From Saccoglossus kowalevskii (taxonomy: Eukaryota; Hemichordata; Enteropneusta; Harrimaniidae): a DNA stretch of 14,010 bases. The notes beneath the pieces are model-generated. The model searched no databases. It saw only the letters and a list, made by a program, of their open reading frames with translations, and had not been told where the DNA came from. Below are positions 1 through 8,280 of this stretch, one piece after another (position 1 is the first letter of the stretch; every line of letters begins with the position of its first letter). The translations under genes and the position numbers were made by a program. Where the stretch lies: NCBI RefSeq assembly GCF_000003605.2, contig NW_003125903.1, positions 26,316-40,325 on the forward strand, in the 5' to 3' direction.

Positions 1-1160
1 CAAGCTTGTTTATCGGCACAATCAATTTGTTTTCCCATCAAGGTCTGTTTTAACATGTGTAGAGGCATCCAAATGTGTAAGGCTATTGGAAACCAAAAAA
101 ATAAAGGAATGGGATAGCTATAATTGGATAAATTCGGCATATGAAAACACCAAAATCAATGATTTTTTTTCAGTGGCTGTGTGACCTTGTGCAAATGACT
201 AATCTGTGAAACAAACAGGGGCGGAGACAAACCACTCAAATGTTTGGAAACACTCATTGTGTGTCAGATAGCTACTGATAACACATCCTAACATTGCTTT
301 GTCTTGAGTTTATCTTTGAAACTTATAGGCACACAGATTAAACCTGTGTTGTTGATTTTGGAAAACACTACTGAGGCTGCCTTGCTTCCCTTCAGAATAT
401 CTACATTTTAACCAACTTACATGACATTCTATGTTATGTTGACTTTATCACATGAAAGTTTATAGTGCATTTCATCAATTAATAAATAAATGTGAAAATC
501 GTAATTTTCAACACAAATAATAGTCTCGCTACCTTAAGTGGTGATTAAGAATAATTATGCTCAGTGATATTTGCAAGTTTCATCACCAAAATTCAAATAT
601 CAAGTTTATTATGGTTGAATATAAGCATTACCTACGAGGGCGCCACTGCCTCACTCTGCGCTGACATGTGTTGTACCGTAATCATTCTATGGTACAGCGA
701 ATTAATGTTTCCCTGTGTACCAGTACTATTAATATTGTAAAACTTTTGTACAATGAAGAAAATATTTGCAAAAATTTTGTGTATTTCATTGTTTGCGAGT
801 GGGTCGAGTACTTTAATAACTCGGCAGCTGGCTTGTTTCAGTATTATAATTGAAAGGGTGCTAAAGATCCCATGACACAATGTGAATAAGGTGTGCCTCT
901 AACTGTGGTATGATGCTAGCTTACTTCGTGACACCTTTAAAATATCCCTTAATACACTTAACAATAAAACTTGTAGATATGTTTCATAATACTGAGTATA
1001 TATACTACAAATTTGAAATTGGTCAATGCAAAGCTAAAACATTGAAAAAAATCATCATTTTCACCCTAGTCTTTTGACCAAAAATTACACATTTTGATAA
1101 TACCTTTAAAACACATTGATTGTCAAACTGTTGTCTATCAATACATATAACATGCATTAC
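1..1160. other. AT-rich non-coding DNA, no gene seen
   Basis: No open frame here has a recognisable domain, and no RNA gene is evident. A short CpG-bearing patch lies near 637-665. Two overlapping opposite-strand frames at 632-880 encode low-complexity peptides of about 60-80 residues that match nothing I know. They look like chance frames in AT-rich DNA. The stretch is probably intron or intergenic sequence. Confidence 0.6.
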
Positions 1161-1169
1161 ATATATGTG

Positions 1170-1360
1170 AAGTTTGAATGAAATTTATCAATGAATTGTC
1201 GAACAGTGACAAAAACAAGTTCCACATGCATGAAAAAACGCATGAATCATCATGAAATATGCTGAGCACATTACACTGAACAATTTGTTCAAATCAGATC
1301 ATGAGATTCAGAATTATGATGTGACACAGACAGACGGATGGACGGATGAACGAACAGAAC
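1170..1360 (+). repeat. Interspersed repeat fragment with GACA/GGAT microsatellite tail
   Basis: A block beginning AAGTTTGAATGAAAT near 1170 is followed by a short tetranucleotide run at about 1326-1360 built from degenerate ACAG, ACGG and GGAT units (for example CAGACGGATGGACGGATGAA). A second block of the same design lies at 11170-11240: AAGTTTGGAAAAAAT, then GTGACAGATGGATGAATG. Two copies with the same order of parts suggest one interspersed family whose end carries the microsatellite, rather than two independent microsatellites. No ends or target duplications could be defined. Confidence 0.4.
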
Positions 1361-1480
1361 TAATTCCAAGAGCTCCTGTCTCAGACTGTGTCCTGTTACA
1401 GGGGCTAATTTTTGGTAACAATAATACTCAATTTTAAATATATAATCTTTTATTATAAGGCAAAGCCTATATTAGGAAAA

Positions 1481-1619
1481 TCTATATTAGAAGCCACATC
1501 CCTAATAGAAGTCACACCCATTCACCATTTTTCATATGTGTAGATGCTCTAATAGAAGCTGGATCTTTGTTGCATCATACCATTATAATCAAAGCTACTG
1601 TAATAGAGCTAATACAGTA
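1481..1619. repeat. TAATAGAAG-type repeat cluster with terminal hairpin
   Basis: The core TATTAGAAG/TAATAGAAG recurs at about 1485, 1503 and 1549, each time followed by a GC- or CAC-containing tail, with a relative (GTAATAGAGC) at 1600. The cluster ends in a short hairpin with arms TACTGTA (1596-1602) and TACAGTA (1613-1619). TACTGTA ends recur in two other short elements of the window (3282-3492 and 11306-11387). This is probably a degraded fragment of a miniature inverted-repeat element. Its left boundary is unclear. Confidence 0.4.
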
Positions 1620-3281
1620 AATAATAAAGTAATTACTATAAATAGGAAGTTATCACACATAATGTATTGCACACATGCTCAATAGCGGCTTAAATGCACT
1701 TGCGTAAATGACAGAGGTATTAAATCCAGTATACAATAAATGAAATGTTTAGTCTTTATGTGCTTCTCTTTGAATTGTGATTCTGATAAAGCAAATCAGT
1801 TTTACTTTTGAAAACAAGTTCATAATCCCGGTTAATTTTGAATATAATGTGTACAAATGTGAGCATAATAACATTTTAGAAATACTGTATTCTATGAAAT
1901 ACTTAATTTTTTACTGGAATTTATTTTCACTATTTCGCTGAAGGGATGATATTTTAAATTAAATTTACCGAGTACACATATATTTCTATATTTTACATTC
2001 AATTACAGCTAAAACAATTTTTTTACAATATCATTTGTCAATATTTCAGCAATATTTTATTTTAGAAATTTGATTTTCTAATATGTATTGAGTATAACTC
2101 TATGAATTCAATCTCTGAGTAAAACAAATGAAAAGGCCAAAGAAAAAAACAATTGTTTCAGAAACCGTACCTAATTAAAATTTACCGTTTTTTTTTTTTA
2201 TTTTATGAAAATTAGCATGTTCTAACATCCAAAACATTTTTTTTTTTGGCCTAACCTAAACTTTGAATATACTAAGTATGTATGGTCATTACAGTTTCTA
2301 TGACACAAATCACAAATCCCTTGAATGTGAATGCCTTTAAAAAAAATTTAAATGTCTGTAACTGATCATTTTAAATTGCAGAGAAATATTTTTCCCTTAC
2401 ACTCTCTTATTAACCAAAGTTTTGATGAAATTATGATGTTTGTTTGTTCTATTTGAAAATCTTGCACATTTAACTTTTTCCCATAGTGTCTGTGTATTAC
2501 CTACAAAACATACAATGTCTCAAAAATAGGCCAGTCACTGAAAGATTATAATAAAATAATTTCCACCCTCTTAGTAGAAAATTCTAAATGTCTTCATAAA
2601 ATCAAACATGCTTAGTCTGGTTGTACACTGAATAGCCTTGTGTTTATTCAGTTGCATTAGTTGTACACAAGGCAGTCGTATAATGTAACTAAATCACCTA
2701 GCTACCTTTAGTAATAAAACTGGCCTCAAGCCAACATCCTATATCCATTATTCTCTCCAGCAAGTACCATAGTACCACCTGTTCATGACTGTTTATGTGT
2801 GTAGACATCTCAAGGCCTAATATTCAATACAACTATCTGTAGTTTGACGGTCATATTTACCAGTAGAACAGTATCATTGTTATCACTGACCTGGGATTAT
2901 GTTGTTTTTTTGATTCATAGAGCCATTTTTAACGATTGTGAGACAGGTTTGCCCTTCAATTAGCACAATACATTACATAATAAGTTTTAAATTTTGTACA
3001 TACAACAAAATATAAATTTAAATAATTGAATATGAATTGATAAATATGGCTACAACAGCTGAAGGGAATTTAGGCTGTTCCTGGATCAATAATAGCTTTT
3101 GAGTGATGACTTACATGTAGTGATCATTGCTAGGCAAATATAAATATATATCTTTATTGCATGAATTACAAATTTGTGGTTAGCAAATGAAGAAAAATAA
3201 AACAAGTATAAGAATACAGATAAATAAATAAAGTTGTATTATTAGTTATTACATTTTGATATAGTTGGCAACAATGTTTAA
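1620..3281. other. AT-rich non-coding DNA, no gene seen
   Basis: I see no open frame with a domain, no tRNA-like fold and no long repeat here. Simple-sequence features are a 12-base T run at 2188-2199, an 11-base T run at 2237-2247, and an AAATAAATAAATAAA-type run near 3220-3234. A short inverted pair, CCTTGTGT near 2637 and ACACAAGG near 2664, could form a small stem but has no clear meaning. Confidence 0.6.
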
Positions 3282-3492
3282 TACTGTAAAGGGGGTAATT
3301 ATTCACTGGGTTTTAATTTAGCTTATTTCGCTGACTGGAAAATGCGCTAAATTAAAATCCAGTGAATATGTAAAATTTAGCATAGAACACATTATCTAAA
3401 TGACAAAACCGTGAATTTAAAACACACTGAATATGCCTGGAATGGTAAATCAGTGAAATTTAAACCGAGTGAAAATTAGTCATTTTACAGTA
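3282..3492. mobile_element. Short non-autonomous element with CTGTAAA ends (MITE-like)
   Basis: The unit starts TA-CTGTAAAGGGGG at 3282 and ends TTTTACAG-TA at 3492. It therefore has short inverted ends flanked on both sides by TA, the target duplication of the Tc1/mariner group. Just inside the left end is a much longer inverted repeat: 22-base arms at 3301-3322 and 3346-3367, starting ATTCACTGG, with one mismatch. Further degenerate relatives of the same arm occur at about 3410-3475 (GTGAATTTAAAAC, CAGTGAAATTTAAACC). It has no coding capacity, so any mobilisation would have depended on a transposase supplied elsewhere. The superfamily assignment is inference. Confidence 0.65.
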
Positions 3493-4033
3493 TTTGAGTG
3501 TCATTTGTTGCAATTAAATATATCAATATGTCTGTATCATATATTAATGTCATTAGCACCATAACATATCTTGGCATCAATTGTGCTATTCAGGGTATTT
3601 AATCCTGAATTGACGTATTATTGCAGTGTACATATAATCAGATATTGGTGTCTTGGGTTTTACGAATCTGTCTGTTTCAAATAGGGATTAAAAAACAACG
3701 CCATTATGGCATTATAACACAGCAAGGACAAAATGTGTTCAATAATGGGGGAGACTAGTCAATTCATTATTTGATTCAACATTCCAGTCAGAGCATTGTT
3801 ATCCCACAATAATGAACAGTATGAAGTCCTTTATTTTAATACAATACTCTGAATTATCAAACAATTGAATACACATGCAATGGTAGCTTGACATGAAATA
3901 GACAGTGTAGTTAGCGCATCATAGACGCTAGCATTTCAGTTACACAGGCAAACATGCGCAAATAGGTAAATTTCCAGATGAAAATTAATAGAATGTCTGA
4001 AATATGAAACCTGAAAAATTAATGGCAAATTAG
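3493..4033. other. AT-rich non-coding DNA between two mobile elements
   Basis: No coding frame, RNA gene or defined repeat was recognised between the CTGTAAA element and the 562-bp inverted-repeat element. Confidence 0.6.
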
Positions 4034-4595
4034 TTGTTTAAGGTAGAAGCCTACCTTGGTACTCATAATTTTTGACAAATTGGTGATAAATCGCATGACA
4101 ATGTTCATTAGTTTATTATGTACAATCATGAAGCTAATGTCCCATGGTACAATGAAATAGCATTATTTTGTGTGTTACAGTTAAACTTTTTGAGAAATGA
4201 ATCCTAATATATCTTGAAAATCACTATTTTTAAAACAATTCCATAGAAAACAATGTTGCATTTTTTGACACTTTTTAAAACCCAGATTTTTTAAATAATT
4301 CAGAACAACAAAAAGTACTCCTTTATTAACAATATATGATTTTTTCAGCCTATGTCACCAGGCTAGATTTTGAGATATTGCATAATATCCCTGCCATAGG
4401 AACCTATAGTAAAAGCATTATAATAGTGCCAAAATGGCGACTTTCCACTAAAATACAACCATCAATTTTTCAAAAATAAGGTTGGTGACCCCCAACTTTT
4501 TTTAAGTCAATATCCTTATATTGCCTTGGAGTACAGTTTATTGAAAAATGAATAAATTCTGGTATAATTTATGTGTAGGCTTCTACCTTAAACAA
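4034..4595. mobile_element. 562-bp inverted-repeat element with TTAA near each end
   Basis: Perfect 21-base inverted repeats lie at 4034-4054 and 4575-4595, with the core AAGGTAGAAGCC on the left and GGCTTCTACCTT on the right. TTAA lies inside each arm. The element proper may thus begin at GGTAGAAGCC with a TTAA target duplication, in which case the outer TTG/CAA match would be part of a palindromic target. The left end can also form its own hairpin (AAGGTAG, AAGC loop, CTACCTT). The interior is AT-rich with no open frame of interest, so this is a non-autonomous element. TTAA targets are used by piggyBac and Kolobok transposons among others; I cannot choose between them. Confidence 0.7.
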
Positions 4596-4844
4596 TCTAT
4601 ACAAATGTGGGAAAACATTTATTTTGATAAGCCGCATACAAACAAAATCTTGTTCGTGCATTGACCTCCAGGACTGCTTAGATATCGTCTAGTAACAGGG
4701 CTGAACGACATATCATTTAACCAATAAAAATACAGCATTTCAAAAATGAGCAGCACACTATATTATAATATGCAAATCATGGGCACATGTCCTGAATTTG
4801 ACTAAGCATGTTCTATGTTTAATACTTTGGTTAGTAACCTTGTT

Positions 4845-4977
4845 ATAACGAACACCTTTATAATGAATTTCCTGAGGAATGAACACATAGCATGTCTCCC
4901 ACTCATAACAAATGTACTATGTGCTTCATTATAGTGAACACTTCACTATAACAAATTTGTTTTAAATTGTTCGTTAT
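4845..4977. mobile_element. Short TTATAACGAAC-type inverted-repeat element
   Basis: ATAACGAAC at 4845-4853 is matched in inverse by GTTCGTTAT at 4969-4977. Between them, TTATAGTGAA (4929-4938) and TTCACTATAA (4942-4951) form a perfect 10-base-pair hairpin with a three-base loop. Variants of the same word recur inside (TTATAATGAA near 4858, ATAACAAAT near 4907 and 4949). Iterated TTATAACGAA-like words are typical of pogo/Tigger-type miniature elements in invertebrates, and I assign this loosely to that style. No coding potential and no clear target duplication. Confidence 0.5.
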
Positions 4978-5410
4978 TGCCTTTAATACATTCTTAGTGT
5001 TGATTTTTGGCCTAATTATTAACTGAGGGTGAAATATTTTTTTTAATGCAAATGTAATCCTTTGGTGACTTAGTTTGTCAATATAAGTCTTTTTGAAGAT
5101 CTGTTAATTGTTGCCACTATTTAAATAAAAACATTTGACATCAAATTACCAATTTTCGAGTTCCCGGTTTTCGCTAGAAAGTCGCTAGAGGGCTATCAAA
5201 GTACCCGGATGACAACCACTGTCACGGCTCTGAGTGGGGTTAAAATAACCACAGCTTTGGCGTTTACTTGCTGACTCACGCAAAGTGAATTTCTTCGCTT
5301 ATTTTCGAAGACGCAATAATCACAATGGTAAATTGGTATTGCAACGCTCCTTGCTGTTCTTCCAGTGCCATAAAAAAATCTGACAAAATATTCTAACGTA
5401 ACTGAATCTT

Positions 5411-5654
5411 TAATGTCGGCGTTTTTATGTCTAGTCTGGTACTTCTCAAAATATAAGTGGCGTGCGACAGGTTCATTCTCGATGCCAAAATCTAGGTGCG
5501 GAGACTGCACTTGCTGATTGCGAGTACTTAGTATTGTTTTCGCGATGTAGTTGTCTAAATTATTAGTTTCCCGCATATGAAGCACACAGGGAGCTATACT
5601 GGCTGTTACACGGCCATGTCGATATTTAAACCAATGCGACGAGTTTCGTTCATT
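5411..5654 (-). other. YqaJ-like nuclease N-terminal half (domain within the relic)
   Basis: In the minus-strand frame that runs without a stop from 5867 to 5196, the block NSSHWFKYRHGRVTAS has the W...R.GR(I/V)TAS signature that opens YqaJ/lambda-exonuclease-type domains. FGIENEPVARHLYFEKY then has the GxxxE helix that supplies the first acidic active-site residue. In intact members a strand with PDG and then an ExK follow. After about position 5400 the reading turns into sequence I cannot align with the family. A strong splice donor (TGC|GTGAGTCAG, 5280/5279) sits in phase 0 after residue 179 of this frame. The second half may have been in another exon that is not visible here, or it has been lost. 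Confidence 0.65.
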
Positions 5655-6029
5655 TAGTGAAAGTAATGCCATTAGTTCAATGTCGGACACAGTGAGTTCA
5701 TTTGCCATGTACTGTATAAAATTAGTAGCAGTTGAAGATTTGAATTTATTGCCTAAATCCGGAATTGTTGATGGTTCTGTTACTGAGTTTAACATTGGAT
5801 CCAACATGTGGTTCATGAGTTCACAGAAGAAATATCGTAAATAGCTTTGATTAAATCTTCGTTGTTTTCATGGCATGATTTTATTCCTGGGTTGTAAGTT
5901 GCAGGGGGTGGATACCTTTCTCGGCTTGTCCCATATACATGCAACATTGGTGCCGACCTGTGTTGCGCGATCTTTGTGGCCCGAGTCAAAATCCTGGATA
6001 CTGAATAGTAGTGCCACACAGTGTTTGCA

Positions 6030-6150
6030 TTACAATCATTAAAGCGATTATTAATAACATTTATTTCAAGTCACGTCGACAGAGAGCGGAAGTGTAACAT
6101 ATGTTCAGTGACGCTTGTAGTTTCGTCTAGTTCTTAATAAAAAAACTTAC
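6030..6150 (-). other. Probable 121-base phase-0 intron splitting the SWIM finger, acceptor lost
   Basis: The first cysteine pair of the SWIM motif (CNC) ends just before a textbook donor, AAA|GTAAGT, at 6151/6150. The second half (CKH) starts at 6029. The bases immediately before CKH are TTGTAA. One G-to-A change from TTGTAG would explain the missing acceptor. The 121 bases between have multiple stops and no family similarity. A phase-0 join would place the finger halves at normal SWIM spacing if a small deletion near 6155-6160 is allowed. The interpretation is inference, but the donor and the position between the two metal-binding halves are directly visible. Confidence 0.5.
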
Positions 6151-7850
6151 TTTAATATGCAACGCAATTACAGCCACCGGAAATTATTTCTGAACCAGAA
6201 AACAGCATTGGTAAGGTTTTTCTTTTTGGGATGTTTCTCGAACACACTCAGTCATGATGTAAATAACTTCAGTTTCTTTAACATGGTGAAGCTTGACGGA
6301 AACAATACGTCCATCTTTGTACAGAAAAAAACCATTGTCAAGTCGATATTCCTCTAACCTGGATGGTGTCCAGTCACATCGATGTATTAAGTAAGCAAAT
6401 ATATCTGCAGTTTCGAATGATGGCATGTAATGGAGGTTTTTCTCCCAGGTTTTGATAGTACGCGGATCTTCTAATGTCAGGGTAGATTACTTGTCCTGAA
6501 CTGTACGGCGACGCTTGCTCGAGGTTTCTCGATCGTCAGACTCTAAAGGGCGAACTTTTAACTCATTTGCAAGTTTCACGAGTACAATGTTCAATCAGTT
6601 TGGCCTTTTGTGTATTACAACAAGTTATTCCTCGTTCTTGTAGAAACTGACGTAATTCAGAAACTTTTTTTGAATGCAAATTTTACATTGTTACGCTTCT
6701 GTGAACAGCTAAAAACAACCCCACTGGGAGTACGCCCCCGCAACGGCGACCCCTTGAAATGCATATGTAAATTAGCTGCCATTGAGAACTCGAAAATTGG
6801 GAATTAACAAAGGAAATTGTCCTATAACTGCAGCCAATGGCAGTGTGTCTATTTAAAGTGCCTGTGCAATGCCCACCTCACGTTTCCCATTTTAGATATG
6901 TGTCCCACTGAAATGGGCAGTTTTTGACTTTTTTGCTGAAAATGATTACTCGTATCCAAGTAAATTTGGGATATTTCTCGTGTTGTAGCCACGCCCACCT
7001 ATCCTGAAACGGTCGACTGTTTCCGGATTTCCGACTCTCGCCGAAAGTGCGCCACCAAATGACAAAAATGTGAGAGGAAGTCATACCCCCGAGCCGTCAT
7101 TCAGTATAGTTTTAACGATACACATTTTTCGGTCAGCGTTTTTTCATTTTTTTGTTGTCTATTTTATTTTTTTTGAGAGAGAGTTTTTAGTTGTTGTGTT
7201 GTGTTGAGGGCAGTTGCAGTGAAACGTATAGTCATAGTGTATGTATTCACACGTTTCTAATCGATCCGAAGGTGCGACATCAGTGGACGAAAGCCACTTA
7301 ACGTAAACCTGGCGCAACACTTTTGAAAGAAATAGATTCCGGACCAGCCCATGATCACAGAGGCGGATTTTAGAAGAGAGAGACGTCCGGCAAGTGTTTC
7401 AAATGAGTTGACTTTTTTTGCGATCGTGATTATCGTTTTATCGTTTAGTCCCTGTTAGGTAAAAGGTAGCAATAATTTTGACAGTGACACGAAAACGAAG
7501 CGTCGGACAAACAGGAAATTACACAGCCCTTACACACTTCTAATTGTTTTCATTTTCGAAGGCTAAAAGTTTCTGAATTGTTTGGTGATTGGTGTTGAAT
7601 GTCGAATTCACACCTCTGTTCTTTTTTTTACCACCATGCTTGCAGCTTGATCTGCGCACAGTCGCTCTAGTAGAGTTTATCTGTATGTGTGTCGATCTCG
7701 ATTATTTTTGTTATCCAATTAAACGCCGCTTTTAACGCACTTGCCCTCGTCGTGACCCGACGCGTTCACCTATTTCAACAAAAAGTCAATTTATTTCCAC
7801 GCGGCTGTCATTTATTTAGTAACTGTGATTTGTCGTTTTTTTAATTATTT

Positions 7851-7866
7851 TATAGTGATCACTATA
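7851..7866. repeat. Perfect 16-base palindrome TATAGTGATCACTATA
   Basis: The sequence equals its own reverse complement over all 16 bases. It sits five bases before an ATG at 7872 that opens a 89-codon frame. It could be a dimeric protein-binding site or a remnant of subterminal repeats in the surrounding element; function unknown. Confidence 0.6.
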
Positions 7867-7871
7867 GTCTA

Positions 7872-8141
7872 ATGTTTAGAATGTCAGAATATGTTCTCTT
7901 TTATTTTAATTTTGAAAGTTTTACTCAGACGATCGATGAAATAAAACAGTGTAGTGACGTGCATAGTAACCTGCTAAATAACGAGATAATTCCGACGTCA
8001 AATTCTATTTTGTTCAGCGACAGTGTACAAACGTGCGCCGGTGTCCGTGACGATCACGGTGACCAGCTACACCAGAACGGACATATTTCTCATCTAACTC
8101 AACCCTATGCAACAAAAATTGATACTATGTGTTCATTATAG
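7872..8141 (+). CDS. Possible small open frame inside the TTAA element, unrecognised
   Basis: An 89-codon frame runs from ATG at 7872 to a TAG at 8139-8141. The product starts MFRMSEYVLFYF, is mixed in composition and has two cysteines in its second half and one near residue 27; no signal peptide, membrane segment or known motif is apparent. The only argument for it is length in a stretch with balanced composition, plus the palindrome directly upstream. It could be a leftover piece of a transposon-encoded protein or a chance frame. I do not recognise a family and I lean towards chance. Confidence 0.15.
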   Translation: MFRMSEYVLFYFNFESFTQTIDEIKQCSDVHSNLLNNEIIPTSNSILFSDSVQTCAGVRDDHGDQLHQNGHISHLTQPYATKIDTMCSL

Positions 8142-8254
8142 TCCATTCTTCCTCGGTGAACAAGTACATAAGTGACAATTTAGTCAAAGACGAGAAAACT
8201 GCACAAGAAATTTGCCTTATTTACACGTATCGGCAATGCAAGCTGCCATGCGAC

Positions 8255-8280
8255 TTCCCCTTCTGACGTCACAAGGGGAA
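8255..8280. promoter_or_regulatory. 26-base near-palindrome centred on a CRE-like TGACGTCA
   Basis: TTCCCCTT, one base, TGACGTCA, one base, AAGGGGAA: everything is self-complementary except the single C on each side of the core. TGACGTCA is the consensus site for CREB/ATF bZIP dimers. An octamer-type ATGCAAAT lies 7 bases downstream (8288-8295). The site lies about 185 bases inside the right end of the 6852-8479 element, so it may be part of that element's promoter or transposase-binding region. Protein binding is inference from the site alone. Confidence 0.4.

Larger units (their letters stand above)
5196..6688 (-). pseudogene. Decayed SAP / SWIM zinc finger / YqaJ-like nuclease gene
   Basis: Read from 6688 downward, the pieces are as follows. 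A SAP-like DNA-binding helix pair lies at 6664-6563 (VSELRQFLQERG, then KAKLIEH). A linker with basic KRRR follows in a second frame (6573-6490). It continues past a stop into a pre-SWIM segment with FLYKDGRIVSVKLHHV. Then come the SWIM finger halves, EIISGGCNCVA (6190-6158) and CKHCVALLFS (6029-6000). The segment CIWDKPRK follows. The last part, in the same frame as CKH, is a YqaJ-like N-terminal half with HWFKYRHGRVTAS and FGIENEPVAR (5636-5461). Lesions: TAA as the second codon (6683-6685), a frameshift around 6565-6605, TAA at 6487-6489, a frameshift near 6187-6192, an indel near 6155-6160, and TGA at 5868-5870. The family's later PDG and ExK catalytic motifs are not seen. SAP and SWIM bind DNA or protein; YqaJ/lambda-exonuclease folds degrade DNA ends. 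The copy looks dead. Confidence 0.75.
5149..6800 (-). mobile_element. Candidate inverted-repeat unit carrying the SAP-SWIM-YqaJ relic
   Basis: CCAATTTTCGAGTTC at 5149-5163 is matched perfectly in inverse by GAACTCGAAAATTGG at 6786-6800. These 15-base arms enclose the whole decayed minus-strand gene and little else: the gene reads from about 6688 down to about 5200. The flanking hexamers AAATTA (5143-5148) and GAATTA (6801-6806) match at five of six bases and could be a decayed target duplication. The interior is richer in GC and CpG than the surroundings. No DDE-type transposase is visible. The unit is therefore either a non-canonical mobile element or a gene that happens to lie between chance repeats; the fit of repeat to gene borders favours the former. 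Confidence 0.5.

Noticed and set aside
632-880. Overlapping opposite-strand frames near the window start
   Set aside because: Low-complexity products without motif, in AT-rich DNA, with no splice context.
6157-6357. Plus-strand open frame of 66 codons
   Set aside because: It is the antisense of the pre-SWIM and SWIM coding segment of the minus-strand relic.
6878-7084. Minus-strand open frame of 68 codons near the left end of the TTAA element
   Set aside because: No domain recognised; it begins 12 bases inside the inverted repeat and probably reflects element terminal sequence, not a protein.
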